From NCBI RefSeq assembly GCF_000743715.1, contig NZ_JQEY01000011.1, forward strand, positions 54,952-113,503: a DNA stretch of 58,552 nt, read 5' to 3'. Below the pieces are notes generated by a model that saw only the letters and a list, made by a program, of their open reading frames with translations, made no database searches and was not told the DNA's origin. Below, piece by piece: positions 17,459-28,806 of the stretch. This stretch comes from Palleronia rufa (GTDB lineage Bacteria; Pseudomonadota; Alphaproteobacteria; Rhodobacterales; Rhodobacteraceae). The position numbers were made by a program, and so were the translations under genes. The stretch's first letter is position 1; each line of letters begins with the position of its first letter.

Positions 17459-19069
17459 CTACCCGTCCCGCAGCCAATCGACCAGCCGCGCGGTCGAGGC
17501 GTCCTTGCCATGGGTGCCCTCCTCGCCGGCCAGCACCGGCTCCAGCGCCTTGGCCAGTTTCTTGCCCAGTTCCACCCCCCACTGATCGAAGGAATTGATC
17601 CCCAGAAGCACGCCCTCGACGAACACCCGGTGCTCATAGAGGGCGACGATCTTGCCCAGCGTCTCCGGATCCAGCCGGTCGTAGAGCAGGGTCGTGGAGG
17701 GGCGGTTGCCCGGAAACACACGGTGACGCGCCTGCCGCTCCAGCTCTTCGCCGGAGAACGCCGATGAAATCGTCGCACGCGCCTCGTCGAGCGAGCGGCC
17801 GCGCAGCAACGCCTCCGATTGCGCCAGGCAGTTGGCGATCAGCAGGCGGTGCTGGTGGTCCAGATCGGGCTCATGCCCCCGGCGGCCCACCATGAATTCG
17901 CACGGGACCACGCGGGTGCCCTGGTGGATCAACTGGTAGAAGGCGTGCTGACCGTTGGTGCCGGGTTCGCCCCAGACGACAGGGCCGGACTCCACGGCCA
18001 AATCGGCCCCGTCCATGGACACGCGCTTGCCGTTGCTCTCCATCTCGAGTTGCTGGAGATAGGCCGGCAGCCGGGACAGGCGCTGCTCGTAGGGCAGCAC
18101 GGCGCGGGTCGCGTAGCCGCAACCCTGGTTGTGCCACACGCCCGAAAGCGCCAGCATCACCGGCATGTTGTCCAGCGGTGCGGTATCGCGGAAGTGGGCG
18201 TCCATCGCCTCGGCGCCCCTGAGGAAGGCGCGGAAATTCTCGGGGCCCACGGCCAGCATCAGCGACAGGCCGATCGGCCCCCACATGGAATAGCGCCCGC
18301 CGACCCAGTCCTCGAAGCCGAACACCCGCGTCTCGGAGATGCCGAAGTCGCCGGTCTTGTCGGCGGCGGTGGACAGGGCCGCGAACTGCGCCGCCGGGTC
18401 ACCGACCACCTGCGCCATCCAGTCCTTCGCGGTCTGCGCGTTAGTCATGGTCTCGATGGTGGTGAAGGTCTTGGAGGCGACGATCACCAGCGTCGTTCGC
18501 GGATCCAGACCGTGCAGGACGTCGTGGATATGGGCACCGTCCACGTTCGACACGAAGTGGCAGCGCGGCCCGTCGTGGAACGGCGCCAGCGCCATGGTGG
18601 CCATCGCGGGGCCAAGGTCGGATCCGCCGATGCCGATGTTCACCACGTCGGTGATGGTCCCGCCCTGGCCGCGGAACGTCCCCTCGCGGACCGACCGCGC
18701 GAACCCCTCCATCCGCGCGAGCGTTCCCAGCACGCGGGGCATCACGTCCTGACCATCCACCCGGATCGCCGCCCCGGCAAGATTGCGCAGCGCGGTGTGC
18801 AGCACCGCCCGCCCCTCCGTCTCGTTGATGGGCTGGCCGCCGAACATGGCCGCGCGGCGGTCGTCCAGACCGGCCTCGTCGCAAAGACCCGTCAGCATGT
18901 CGCGGGAGGCCGCGTCGATGTTGGTCTTGGCATAGTCGAAGAGCATCCCCAGCGCCTCTACCGAAAAGGTGCGGGCGCGGTCCGCGTCCATCAGGTCCAG
19001 GATCGGGCGGTCCGCGACCTCTTCGGCGCGGACCGACAGGGCCTTCCAGCTGTCTTGCGATACGCTCAT
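17459..19069 (-). CDS. pgi: Glucose-6-phosphate isomerase
   Basis: Pgi interconverts glucose-6-phosphate and fructose-6-phosphate. The 536 residues contain [34 protein letters not shown] (phosphate binding), [19 protein letters not shown] (signature 1 region), [12 protein letters not shown], and [17 protein letters not shown] (signature 2). It is the last gene of zwf-pgl-pgi, four bases after pgl. Together they feed the pentose-phosphate and Entner-Doudoroff routes. Confidence 0.97.
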   Translation of the reverse strand: MSVSQDSWKALSVRAEEVADRPILDLMDADRARTFSVEALGMLFDYAKTNIDAASRDMLTGLCDEAGLDDRRAAMFGGQPINETEGRAVLHTALRNLAGAAIRVDGQDVMPRVLGTLARMEGFARSVREGTFRGQGGTITDVVNIGIGGSDLGPAMATMALAPFHDGPRCHFVSNVDGAHIHDVLHGLDPRTTLVIVASKTFTTIETMTNAQTAKDWMAQVVGDPAAQFAALSTAADKTGDFGISETRVFGFEDWVGGRYSMWGPIGLSLMLAVGPENFRAFLRGAEAMDAHFRDTAPLDNMPVMLALSGVWHNQGCGYATRAVLPYEQRLSRLPAYLQQLEMESNGKRVSMDGADLAVESGPVVWGEPGTNGQHAFYQLIHQGTRVVPCEFMVGRRGHEPDLDHQHRLLIANCLAQSEALLRGRSLDEARATISSAFSGEELERQARHRVFPGNRPSTTLLYDRLDPETLGKIVALYEHRVFVEGVLLGINSFDQWGVELGKKLAKALEPVLAGEEGTHGKDASTARLVDWLRDG

Positions 19070-19073
19070 CGTG

Positions 19074-19739
19074 TCACTCCTTGGCCCAATGGACGGTGGC
19101 CTGCCCCAGCACCAGCGCGATCGGGGCCTCTTCGGGTTTCATCCGGGCCGCGCGCTCCACCGCCGCGCGTTTCTCGGCTCCGGTGATAAGGACGTGGGTG
19201 GACATGGCGCCGCGCAGGACCGGGCCGGTCAGCGTGATGCGCGGCTCCAGCCCCTCGGGCGCGTCCACCTCCATGAGCGGCGGAGCCTTGGAGGAAAGCG
19301 CATCCGACAGCTGCGGGCTGCCGGGAAAGAGCGACGCGCAATGCATGTCGGCCCCCATGCCGATCAGCAGGATCGAGACCGGCAGTTCCGGCGCCACGCG
19401 GTCCCGGAGATCGTCCATCCCGACGCCGTCCTCCGGCACCAGGCGCACGAAGGTCGCGGCAGCCGCCTTGTCGCGCAGCAGACGCTCGCGCAGCAGCCGC
19501 TCGTTGGACCGCTCATGGTCCGCGGGCACGCGCCGCTCATCGGTCAGCAGCACATGCACCCGGTCCCAGCGCAAGCTGGCCCCGGAGAGGATGTCGAAGA
19601 CCGGCCCCGGCGTGGTGCCGCCCGGAACGGCCAGAGACACATGGTCATGACTGGCAAGGCACTTGGAGATCTCGCCGGCCAGCCGGTCGGCCAGCTGGAT
19701 CATCATCATCTCGCTGTCGGGATACTCGACGAAATCCAT
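19074..19739 (-). CDS. pgl: 6-phosphogluconolactonase
   Basis: Pgl hydrolyses 6-phosphogluconolactone made by Zwf. The 221 residues fit the DevB/Pgl type: [16 protein letters not shown] (phosphate loop), [20 protein letters not shown] (catalytic Asp-Glu region), [18 protein letters not shown] and [14 protein letters not shown] at the end. It sits between zwf and pgi in the same direction. Confidence 0.94.
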   Translation of the reverse strand: MDFVEYPDSEMMMIQLADRLAGEISKCLASHDHVSLAVPGGTTPGPVFDILSGASLRWDRVHVLLTDERRVPADHERSNERLLRERLLRDKAAAATFVRLVPEDGVGMDDLRDRVAPELPVSILLIGMGADMHCASLFPGSPQLSDALSSKAPPLMEVDAPEGLEPRITLTGPVLRGAMSTHVLITGAEKRAAVERAARMKPEEAPIALVLGQATVHWAKE

Positions 19740-19885
19740 GGCCGGGTTCCTCTTCTGCTGCGCATCGGCTGCGCGTCATCGGTCAGTTCCTATCTAGCGG
19801 CACAGAGCGGCCTGTCGCGGGGGGGGGCGGTCGACAACCGGTCCCATGCCGCCCGTCCGCGCCCCGGGGGTGCCGGCCACGCCCG

Positions 19886-21364
<1,479 letters not shown>

Positions 21365-21462
21365 CGTACGCGCTCCTTCTGCGTCCGGAGGATGAGTTGC
21401 CCCTTTGCAGGCGCGGGTCAAGGGAGGATGTGGGCGCTAACGGCCCCCGGCGCGGCCCTGTC

Positions 21463-21939
21463 TCAGCCGTCATGGGCCCGTTTTAGGGCCGCCTCGTCCA
21501 GCTTGACCATGGTCATCATGGCCGACATCACCCGGGACAGCCGGTCGGGATCCGCGTTGCGCAGCATGTCCTCCATGGCGGCGGGGACGATCTGCCAGCG
21601 CAGGCCGAACCGGTCTCTGAGCCAGCCACACTGCATCTCCGCGCCGCCGTCCTCAAGCAAAGCGCGCCAGACGCGATCCACCTCCGCCTGGCCGTCGCAG
21701 GTGACCGAGAGCGAGATCGACTCGTTGAACGCCGTGTAGGGCCCGCCGTTCAGCGCCTGATGGTCCCGCCCCGCCAGCCTGAACTCCACCATCAGCACGT
21801 CGCCGGCCCGGCCGCCCGGCCAGTCCACCGGGCCAAGCGAGATGGACGTGACGCGGGAGCCGGGAAAGACCGAGACGTAGAACTCGGCCGCCTCCAGCGC
21901 GGCACCGTCGAACCACAGGCAGGGCTTGATGGCGGCCAT
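21463..21939 (-). CDS. VOC family protein (PhnB / 3-demethylubiquinone methyltransferase-like fold)
   Basis: The 158 residues show the PF06983-type pattern: KPCLWFDGAALEAAEFYVSV, FPGSRVTSISLG, FRLAGRDHQALNGGPYTAFN, and CGWLRDRFGLRWQIVPAAME. Such proteins have the vicinal-oxygen-chelate fold. Despite the old methyltransferase label their function is usually unknown. The gene lies between zwf and an HNH nuclease gene on the same strand. A conserved active site cannot be assigned with confidence. Confidence 0.85.
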   Translation of the reverse strand: MAAIKPCLWFDGAALEAAEFYVSVFPGSRVTSISLGPVDWPGGRAGDVLMVEFRLAGRDHQALNGGPYTAFNESISLSVTCDGQAEVDRVWRALLEDGGAEMQCGWLRDRFGLRWQIVPAAMEDMLRNADPDRLSRVMSAMMTMVKLDEAALKRAHDG

Positions 21940-21961
21940 GACAGTACCTCCGCGTGTTTCG

Positions 21962-22546
21962 TTAGGCTTCCAGTTCCGCGTCCCAGTACAGGAAATCCAC
22001 CCAGCTGTCGTGCAGGTGGTTGGGCGGAAACCGGCGGCCCATATTCTTGAGTTCTTCCGCCGCGGGACAGCGCGGGGTCTTCCGCAAGGAAAGGCCCGAG
22101 TCGCGCAGGTTCCTGGATCCCTTCGAGAGATTGCAGCGCGCGCAGGCAGCGACGACGTTCTCCCAGCTGGTGCGGCCGCCGCGGGCGCGGGGCACCACGT
22201 GATCGAAGGTCAGATCGCCGGTGCCGCCGCAATACTGGCAGCGGAATTCGTCGCGCAGAAACAGATTGAAGCGCGTGAAGGCCACGCGCTTTTGGGGTTT
22301 GACATAGTCGCGCAGGACCACGACGGACGGAATGCGGATCTCTGTCGTCGGACTTCGCACCACCGCATCGTATTCCGCGACGATATGCACCCGGTCCAGG
22401 AACGCGGCCTTCACCGCCTCCTGCCAGGGCCAGAGCGACAGCGGATAGTACGAAAGCGGCCGGTAATCCGCGTTCAGCACCAGTGCCGGGTGATGCCGCA
22501 GCGCGTTCGGCTCACGCACGAAACTGGTTCGGAAGTCCACGCCCAT
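21962..22546 (-). CDS. HNH endonuclease
   Basis: The 194-residue protein has an HNH core. FRCQYCGGTGDLTFDHVVPR supplies the first CxxC and the catalytic His, then GGRTSWENVVAACARCNLSK gives the Asn and the second CxxC (zinc). The N-terminal part (NADYRPLSYYPLSLWPWQEA, VKAAFLDRVHIVAEYDAVVR) is conserved in the stand-alone bacterial HNH proteins typical of alphaproteobacteria. It is not in an obvious restriction or phage context, so a housekeeping role is likely. The exact target is unknown. Confidence 0.88.
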   Translation of the reverse strand: MGVDFRTSFVREPNALRHHPALVLNADYRPLSYYPLSLWPWQEAVKAAFLDRVHIVAEYDAVVRSPTTEIRIPSVVVLRDYVKPQKRVAFTRFNLFLRDEFRCQYCGGTGDLTFDHVVPRARGGRTSWENVVAACARCNLSKGSRNLRDSGLSLRKTPRCPAAEELKNMGRRFPPNHLHDSWVDFLYWDAELEA

Positions 22547-22728
22547 CGCTGAATCGACCCCTGATCTGCCTGCCGTTTCCGAGCATCAGGGCGACAGGCC
22601 GCGCCCCGCACATGCGCCGACTATATCTGGCGCTTGCGCGGCGGCAAGCCCCAGATGCTGTGGCCCCCCGCCGATCCCCACCTGCCACGCCGGAATGACG
22701 GTGATGTGACGGCCCCGCCCTGCCCGCG

Positions 22729-23379
22729 TCAGCGCGGAGCAATCCCGAGCGTCAGCGGCTCCAGCCCGTCGATCCGTCCCGTCAGCCGGTCGCCGGGCTG
22801 CACCGCGCCGACGCCCGCGGGCGTTCCGGTGAGGATCACGTCCCCCGCGCCCAGATCGTAGAGCGTCGCGAGATGCCCAAGCAGCGCGGGCACCGGCCAG
22901 ACCATGTCCCGCGTGTTGCCGCGCTGTCGCGCGCCACCGTTGACGTCCAGCGCGACGTCCCGGGCGCCGACGTCCTCCAGCGACGACATGGGCGCGAGGA
23001 CCGCCGCGCCTTCGAAGTCCTTGCCCGTGTCCCACGGGCGGCGGGTCTCTTTCGCCGCCGCCTGCAGGTCCCGCCGCGTCATGTCGAGCGCGACGCCCGC
23101 CGCGATCATGCGACCGTCCGGCCCCAGCGCCACGGCCAGTTCGATTTCGTGGTGAAGCTCCGCGGTTCCGGGCGGATAGGCCAGGACGCCGCCGGATGCC
23201 ATCACGTGCATCGGCGTCTTGGTGAAGTAGAACGGCGCGGCGCGATCGACCTCGTTTCCCATTTCCGCGGCATGGGCGGCGTAGTTGCGCCCGACACAGA
23301 ACACGCGGCGGATCGCGAACGCACCGCGCCCGGCGACAGCGACCGAGGCGACGGGGGCGGGATCGAAGAGAAACGTCAT
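22729..23379 (-). CDS. Fumarylacetoacetate hydrolase family protein
   Basis: The 216-residue FAH-fold enzyme shows [46 protein letters not shown] (metal-binding acids in HHEIE) and [19 protein letters not shown]. Relatives act as acylpyruvate hydrolases or oxaloacetate decarboxylases. The substrate here cannot be read from the sequence. The start at 23379 is chosen because homology begins at [10 protein letters not shown]. It is divergent from rpmF. Confidence 0.9.
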   Translation of the reverse strand: MTFLFDPAPVASVAVAGRGAFAIRRVFCVGRNYAAHAAEMGNEVDRAAPFYFTKTPMHVMASGGVLAYPPGTAELHHEIELAVALGPDGRMIAAGVALDMTRRDLQAAAKETRRPWDTGKDFEGAAVLAPMSSLEDVGARDVALDVNGGARQRGNTRDMVWPVPALLGHLATLYDLGAGDVILTGTPAGVGAVQPGDRLTGRIDGLEPLTLGIAPR

Positions 23380-23597
23380 GGCAGCCTTTTCGCGGAACCG
23401 GTATGCGCCCCAGCCTATCCCCTCTCGGGACTGGCGCAACGCCCGATTATCTGTTGCGCTGCGGCCCCTGCGAGGGCTTGATCCCGCAGCGCCAAGGGCG
23501 TATTGCGCGGCCTCATTCGCTTTCCGGGGTCCCGTCCCCGCCCACCGGGGCCGACCGTCGAAAAAACGCGCCCCAAGAGACACACGAAGGACCGACC

Positions 23598-23804
23598 ATG
23601 GCAGTCCCTCAGAACAAGATCACCAAGTCGCGCCGCAACATGCGCCGCGCCCACGACTCGCTGACCGCAGCGAACCCGCACGAATGTGCGAACTGCGGTG
23701 AGCTGAAGCGCCCGCATCACATCTGCGGCGCCTGCGGTCACTACGCCGAACGCGAAATCGTCGCGCGCACCGACGAGATCGATCTCGACGACGACGCGGC
23801 CTGA
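23598..23804 (+). CDS. rpmF: 50S ribosomal protein L32
   Basis: The 68 residues begin [20 protein letters not shown], the invariant L32 start. They include the zinc-ribbon-like [20 protein letters not shown] with four Cys and end in an acidic tail. L32 is part of the large ribosomal subunit. It heads the rpmF-plsX-fabH cluster, which joins ribosome and lipid synthesis in many bacteria. A GAAGGA site precedes the ATG. Confidence 0.98.
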   Translation: MAVPQNKITKSRRNMRRAHDSLTAANPHECANCGELKRPHHICGACGHYAEREIVARTDEIDLDDDAA

Positions 23805-23818
23805 GCCGCGCGCGGCCC

Positions 23819-24952
23819 ATGACGACCGCCACCGGCAGGCTACAGTCTGAAGGGCGCGGCCATCGCGCCGGGCCGATCACCATATCGGTCGATGCGATGG
23901 GCGGCGACCAGGGGCCTGCGGCGGTGGTCGCGGGATTGTCGACCTCTGCCGACAAGAACGCCGATCTGCGGTTTCTGCTCCATGGCGACGCCAAGGCACT
24001 GCGCCCGCTGGTCGACAAGCGCAAGCTGACCGACCGGGTCGAGATCCGCGACTGTCGGGACGTCGTATCCATGACCGACAAGCCGGCCAACGTGCTGCGC
24101 AACGGCCAGGATACGTCCATGTGGTCCTGCATAGAGGCCGTGCGCAACGGCGATGCGGAGGTCGCCGTGAGCTGCGGCAACACTGGCGCACTGATGCTGC
24201 TGTCGATCATGCGCCTGCGCAAGCTGCCCGGCGTGCACCGTCCCGCCATCGCCTGCCTCTGGCCGTCGCGCAACCCGTCCGGATTCAACGTGATGCTCGA
24301 CGTCGGCGCCGACGTGAAGGCCGACCCGCGCGACCTTCTACAATATGCGCTGATGGGATGTTCCTACGCGCGCAACGGGCAGGAGTTGGCGCGTCCCAGG
24401 ATCGGCCTGCTCAATAACGGCACCGAAGAGCACAAGGGCCGCGCCGAGATGCGGGACGCCCATGCGCTGATGGCCGAGGCGGCGGACCTTGCGGGGTACG
24501 ACTTCGTCGGATTCGTCGAAGGCGGCGACATCCCGTCGGACCGCGTGGATGTGATCGTGACCGATGGCTTCACCGGCAATATCGCGCTGAAGACCGGTGA
24601 GGGCACCGCGGCACTGATCCGCGATCTGCTGAGCGAGGCGTTCCGCTATTCCACCCTGTCCAAGCTGGCCGCCGTCCTGGCGCTGACATCGCTGAAGCGG
24701 CTGCAAAAGCGGATCGACCCGCGGCGGGTGAACGGCGGCGTGTTCCTGGGACTGAACGGCACCGTGGTCAAGAGCCACGGATCCGCCGACGCGACCGGCA
24801 TCTCGGCCGCGATCAAGCTGGCGTTCAAACTGGCGCAAAGCGATTTCAACGCCCGGCTGGCCGCGCGGGTCGCGGTGGCCAACGACGTGACCGGGCACGA
24901 TGGTTCCAAGGATGCCGATGGCGACAGCGACGCTCAGGAGGCACGGGCATGA
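23819..24952 (+). CDS. plsX: Phosphate acyltransferase PlsX
   Basis: PlsX makes acyl-phosphate from acyl-ACP for the PlsY step of phospholipid synthesis. The 377 residues show ISVDAMGGDQGPAAVVAGLS, SCGNTGALMLLSIMRLR, VGADVKADPRDLLQYALMGC, RIGLLNNGTEEHKG, and VIVTDGFTGNIALKTGEGTA. Its stop overlaps the fabH start by ATGA. It is a peripheral membrane enzyme in related bacteria. Confidence 0.97.
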   Translation: MTTATGRLQSEGRGHRAGPITISVDAMGGDQGPAAVVAGLSTSADKNADLRFLLHGDAKALRPLVDKRKLTDRVEIRDCRDVVSMTDKPANVLRNGQDTSMWSCIEAVRNGDAEVAVSCGNTGALMLLSIMRLRKLPGVHRPAIACLWPSRNPSGFNVMLDVGADVKADPRDLLQYALMGCSYARNGQELARPRIGLLNNGTEEHKGRAEMRDAHALMAEAADLAGYDFVGFVEGGDIPSDRVDVIVTDGFTGNIALKTGEGTAALIRDLLSEAFRYSTLSKLAAVLALTSLKRLQKRIDPRRVNGGVFLGLNGTVVKSHGSADATGISAAIKLAFKLAQSDFNARLAARVAVANDVTGHDGSKDADGDSDAQEARA

Positions 24953-25923
24953 GCGTCACCCGAGCCCGGGTCGTCGGCATCGGCCATTACCTGCCGGAGC
25001 GCTGCGTCGAGAACGCCGAGTTCGAGGCCTGCCTGGAGACCTCCGACGAATGGATCCGTTCCCGCTCGGGCATCGAACGCCGGCACTTCGCGGCCGAGGG
25101 CGAGCTGACCTCTCACCTTGCCGCCCATGCCGCGCGGGCGGCGCTGACCGACGCGGGGATCGACGCCTCGGAGATCGACGCGCTGATCGTGGCGACCTCC
25201 ACCGCCGATCTGACCTTTCCCTCCGCAGCGACGATGGTCCAGGCCAAGCTGGGGATGGAGGGGGGGTTCGCCTTCGACATCCAGGCGGTCTGCGCGGGTT
25301 TCGTGTTCGCCCTGTCCACCGCGAACGCGATGATCGTGTCGGGCCAGGCGCGCCGTATTCTGGTCATCGGCGCGGAAACCTTCAGCCGGATCATGGACTG
25401 GACCGACCGCGCGACCTGCGTGCTCTTCGGTGACGGCGCCGGGGCGCTGATACTTGAGGCCGCGGCCGGCGACGGCACCAACGCCGACCGCGGGATCCTG
25501 TCGTCGGACTTGAATTCCGACGGGCGGCACCGGGATCTGCTGTATGTCGACGGCGGCGTTTCCACCCGGTCCACGGGCCATCTGCGGATGGAGGGCAAGG
25601 AGGTCTTCCGCCATGCGGTGGAAAAGCTTGCGCAGACTGCCCATACCGCGCTGGACCGGATCGGGCTGGGCGCCGGCGACGTGGACTGGATCGTGCCGCA
25701 TCAGGCCAACCTCAGGATCATCAAGGCGACCGCCCAGAGGATGGGCCTGACGCTCGACAGGGTCGTGGTGACCGTTCAGGACCATGGCAACACCTCGGCC
25801 GCATCGATCCCGCTGGCTCTGTCGGTGGGCCGCGACAGGGGCCAGATCAAGGCGGGCGATCTGCTGGTGACCGAGGCGATCGGCGGCGGCCTTGCCTGGG
25901 GGTCGGTCGTCCTGCGCTGGTAG
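24949..25923 (+). CDS. fabH: Beta-ketoacyl-ACP synthase III
   Basis: FabH starts fatty-acid synthesis by condensing acetyl-CoA with malonyl-ACP. The 324 residues carry [18 protein letters not shown] with the catalytic Cys, [20 protein letters not shown] with the His, and [16 protein letters not shown] with the Asn, completing the Cys-His-Asn triad. It is coupled to plsX and followed, after a 160-base gap, by ihfA. Confidence 0.97.
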   Translation: MSVTRARVVGIGHYLPERCVENAEFEACLETSDEWIRSRSGIERRHFAAEGELTSHLAAHAARAALTDAGIDASEIDALIVATSTADLTFPSAATMVQAKLGMEGGFAFDIQAVCAGFVFALSTANAMIVSGQARRILVIGAETFSRIMDWTDRATCVLFGDGAGALILEAAAGDGTNADRGILSSDLNSDGRHRDLLYVDGGVSTRSTGHLRMEGKEVFRHAVEKLAQTAHTALDRIGLGAGDVDWIVPHQANLRIIKATAQRMGLTLDRVVVTVQDHGNTSAASIPLALSVGRDRGQIKAGDLLVTEAIGGGLAWGSVVLRW

Positions 25924-26084
25924 CGCCACCGGGTCGGACGCAGGGTCCGCGCCTGTGTCGCATCAACCTCCGCGCGCGATTCGGGCCGACGATTCCCGCG
26001 CATCCTGAAATGCGGCCCAGCCCCTTGATTGACTTTGATTTCCCCCTCCCGCATCTTCGGCAAAAGTCGAATGGGGGACCGCGG

Positions 26085-26384
26085 ATGGGAAAGACGCTGA
26101 CACGGATGGACCTGTGCGATGCCGTGCATCGTGAAGTCGGGCTGAGCCGCAACGAATCCGCCGAACTTGTCGAGTCGGTTCTGGATCTGGTGTCCGACTC
26201 TCTCGTCGCCGGAGAGACCGTCAAGATTTCGTCGTTCGGCACGTTCAGCGTCCGCGAAAAGGCGGCCCGGGTCGGACGCAATCCCAAGACCGGCGAGGAA
26301 GTGCCGATCCATCCGCGCCGGGTCCTCAGCTTTCGTCCCTCGCATCTGATGCGGGACCGTATCGCGGCGGGGAACAGGGCCTGA
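26085..26384 (+). CDS. ihfA: Integration host factor subunit alpha
   Basis: This 99-residue HU/IHF-fold protein bends DNA as a heterodimer with IHF-beta. [20 protein letters not shown] is the N-terminal helix region, [20 protein letters not shown] the beta-arm base, and [20 protein letters not shown] the arm with the intercalating Pro. The start at 26085 ([10 protein letters not shown]) matches the family. Six bases separate it from the MerR-like gene, a pairing seen widely in this class. Confidence 0.95.
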   Translation: MGKTLTRMDLCDAVHREVGLSRNESAELVESVLDLVSDSLVAGETVKISSFGTFSVREKAARVGRNPKTGEEVPIHPRRVLSFRPSHLMRDRIAAGNRA

Positions 26385-26390
26385 CACCGC

Positions 26391-27557
26391 ATGGCCAGCA
26401 AGTCACCCCAGGCATTCCGCACGATCAGCGAAGTCGCCGAGTGGCTGAACGTGCCTGCCCACGTGCTGCGGTTCTGGGAATCGCGCTTCACCCAGGTCAA
26501 GCCGGTCAAACGCGCCGGCGGGCGGCGCTACTACCGCCCCGCGGACATGGAGCTTCTGGGCGGGATCAAGCGCCTTCTTCATGATGACGGCATGACGATC
26601 CGCGGCGTGCAGAAGATGCTGCGCGAGGATGGCGTGCGGCAGGTGGCGTCGCTGTCGCCGCCGCTCCACGACGGCGGGGCGGAGTCCGAAACCAACGTGG
26701 TCAGCCTGTCCGCGCAGACGTCAAAGCCCGTCCCCGATACCGCAGCCGATCGCCGACCCGTGCGCGATGACCCGGAAGCCGCGGTCGATGACTTGAACGC
26801 CCGGATAGAGGCCGCCCAAGAACCGTCGGACGGTGCCGTGCCGGGGCCGGACGGCCCCGACGCGGATGTAGACGATGCCAAGGCCGAGGCTTCGCCCGCG
26901 GACGGACCCCTTGCGGATGTTCCGGAGGCGGAGGCCGCGGAGGGATCCGCCCCCGACTCTCCCCCTCCTGCTGGCGACGATGGAGCGCGCGGCGGTATCC
27001 CGGGGTCCGCAGAGGCGACACCGCCGGCCGGACCCGATCCCGCGGAACCCCACGCCCCCGCGGGCCCGGACCAGACGCTCGCCCGCGATCCCGAACAGGC
27101 GCCGGAGCCCGTAGCCGCCACTGAGGACACGACGCCGCCAGGCCCCCCAGGTGGGGAGGTTCCCGCAGCCGCCGCGCTCTCCGCGACAGGCGCACCGGCA
27201 GACCCCGCAGATGGCGACGCGAAGGCGGAGGACGATCTGCCCCGCGCGGCTGGCGCGGCCGACGCTTCGGCGGCCCCCGAACATGCGGGACAGGATCGAC
27301 CCGATCGGCCGGACCCCGCGCAGGGCGCCTCACCGACGCCCACAGCGCAGCCGGCCGCGACGGCATCGAATGCGGCTCCTGGCGACGGGAGCCGCCCCGT
27401 CGCGGGCGCCCCGGACGGTGAGGCCCAGCCCGCCCCGGGACATCCCCTTTCGGCTCTTTCGCGGCTTGGGCCGGAGGGGCGGCGCGCGCGCCGGGACAGG
27501 CTGGGTCCGGTGCTGGACCGCGCCCGCGCGCTGTCGCGCACCATGGACGCCCGGTGA
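26391..27557 (+). CDS. MerR-family regulator with long disordered tail
   Basis: The 388 residues have an N-terminal winged-helix MerR domain: [40 protein letters not shown], and [20 protein letters not shown]. From about residue 90 onward the protein is Ala/Pro/Asp/Gly-rich without predicted structure. A basic end follows ([20 protein letters not shown]). No effector-binding Cys cluster is seen. The tail length is unusual; most relatives are shorter. Pairing with ihfA suggests a shared transcript. Confidence 0.88.
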   Translation: MASKSPQAFRTISEVAEWLNVPAHVLRFWESRFTQVKPVKRAGGRRYYRPADMELLGGIKRLLHDDGMTIRGVQKMLREDGVRQVASLSPPLHDGGAESETNVVSLSAQTSKPVPDTAADRRPVRDDPEAAVDDLNARIEAAQEPSDGAVPGPDGPDADVDDAKAEASPADGPLADVPEAEAAEGSAPDSPPPAGDDGARGGIPGSAEATPPAGPDPAEPHAPAGPDQTLARDPEQAPEPVAATEDTTPPGPPGGEVPAAAALSATGAPADPADGDAKAEDDLPRAAGAADASAAPEHAGQDRPDRPDPAQGASPTPTAQPAATASNAAPGDGSRPVAGAPDGEAQPAPGHPLSALSRLGPEGRRARRDRLGPVLDRARALSRTMDAR

Positions 27558-27627
27558 CGGAAGAGGGCGAAAAACCCGCCCGCCTCCCCTTGCCACTGGC
27601 GCCGGTTGGGATAAACAGCCCCCAAGT

Positions 27628-27704
27628 CGGGCTATGGCGCAGCCTGGTAGCGCGTCCGTCTGGGGGACGGAAGGTCGCAGGTTCGAGTCCTGCTAGCCCG
27701 ACCA
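27628..27704 (+). tRNA. tRNA-Pro(GGG)
   Basis: A 77-base cloverleaf with encoded CCA. The acceptor arm is CGGGCTA/TAGCCCG, the anticodon stem TCCGT/ACGGA with loop CTGGGGG (anticodon GGG), and the T-arm GCAGG-TTCGAGT-CCTGC. It reads CCC and CCU proline codons. It lies between the MerR-like gene and dcd. Confidence 0.97.
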
Positions 27705-27729
27705 ATCACACCCCGTCCAAGGGCTCCGC

Positions 27730-28800
27730 ATGACCGGTGTCCTGCCCTCTCAGACCCTGCGGGGTCTGATAGATGCCGGTATCGTCCTGGCGGACCCCGG
27801 CGTGGAACTGCCGCAGGTGCAGCCCGCATCGCTCGACCTCAGGCTCGGGGTCCGGGCACACCGGGTCAGGGCCTCCTTTCTGCCGGGAGCCGGCCGCTCC
27901 GTCGCCGACCGGCTGGCCGAGTTCTCCATGCATGAGATCGACCTGCGCCCCGGAGCGGTGCTTGAGAAAGGATGCGTCTATCTTGTTCCCCTGATGGAGA
28001 GCCTGGCCCTGCCGCCCGGCCTTCGGGCCGTGACCAATGCGAAAAGCTCCACCGGGCGGCTGGACCTGCTGACGCGCGTGGTGACCGACGACGGGATTGA
28101 GTTCGACCGCGTGCCGGATGGCTACCACGGCCCGCTCTACGCAGAAATCTGTCCCCGCTCGTTCTCCGTGCTCGTCCGTCCGGGGATGCGGCTGAACCAG
28201 ATCCGGTTCCGCGACGGGCAGGCGGTTCTGGATGACACCGCGCTGGACGCGCTCCACGCCGCGGAGCCTCTGGTGGACGGTCCGGCGGTGATCGACGGCG
28301 GCCTGGGCTTTTCCGTCGATCTGCAGAGCGCCTCAGGCGATCTGGTGGGCTACCGGGCCAAACCCCATTCGGGCGTCATCGACCTGGACCGGATCGGCGC
28401 CTATCCGGCCGGCGACTTCTGGGAAGAACTGCGCACGCGCGAGGGGCGGATCATCCTGGACCCGGGCGCGTTCTACATCCTCGTCAGCCGGGAGGCGGTG
28501 ACGATCCCGCCGGGCTATGCCGCGGAAATGGCGCCCTATCTGGCCATGGTGGGGGAGTTCCGCGTCCATTACGCCGGGTTCTTCGACCCCGGGTTCGGCT
28601 ATGCTCCGGCCGGCGGTGCCGGCGCGCGCGGCGTGCTGGAGGTGCGCTGTCACGAGGCGCCCTTCGTTCTGGAGCACGGGCAGGTCGTGGGCCGCCTCAT
28701 CTATGAGCGGATGGCGGAGGTGCCCGACCAGCTTTACGGGCGGGACATCGCGTCGAACTACCAGGGTCAGGGCCTGAAGCTCGGCAAGCACTTCCGGTGA
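27730..28800 (+). CDS. dcd: 2'-deoxycytidine 5'-triphosphate deaminase, double-length form
   Basis: The 356 residues fit the alphaproteobacterial long dCTP deaminase. The N-terminal dUTPase-like half has VQPASLDLRLGVRAHRV and NAKSSTGRLDLLTRVVTDDG. The C-terminal half has MAPYLAMVGEFRVHYAGFFD, PGFGY and VLEVRCHEAPFVLEHGQVVG. Dcd deaminates dCTP to dUTP for thymidylate supply. It is about twice the usual 190 residues, consistent with a tandem of two trimer-fold domains. It is convergent with the next gene, with six bases between stops. Confidence 0.87.
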   Translation: MTGVLPSQTLRGLIDAGIVLADPGVELPQVQPASLDLRLGVRAHRVRASFLPGAGRSVADRLAEFSMHEIDLRPGAVLEKGCVYLVPLMESLALPPGLRAVTNAKSSTGRLDLLTRVVTDDGIEFDRVPDGYHGPLYAEICPRSFSVLVRPGMRLNQIRFRDGQAVLDDTALDALHAAEPLVDGPAVIDGGLGFSVDLQSASGDLVGYRAKPHSGVIDLDRIGAYPAGDFWEELRTREGRIILDPGAFYILVSREAVTIPPGYAAEMAPYLAMVGEFRVHYAGFFDPGFGYAPAGGAGARGVLEVRCHEAPFVLEHGQVVGRLIYERMAEVPDQLYGRDIASNYQGQGLKLGKHFR

Positions 28801-28806
28801 GGCGCC

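Noticed and set aside
15565-17598. A 677-codon plus-strand frame over the symporter
   Set aside because: Shadow frame of the putP-like gene; its residues show no family pattern.
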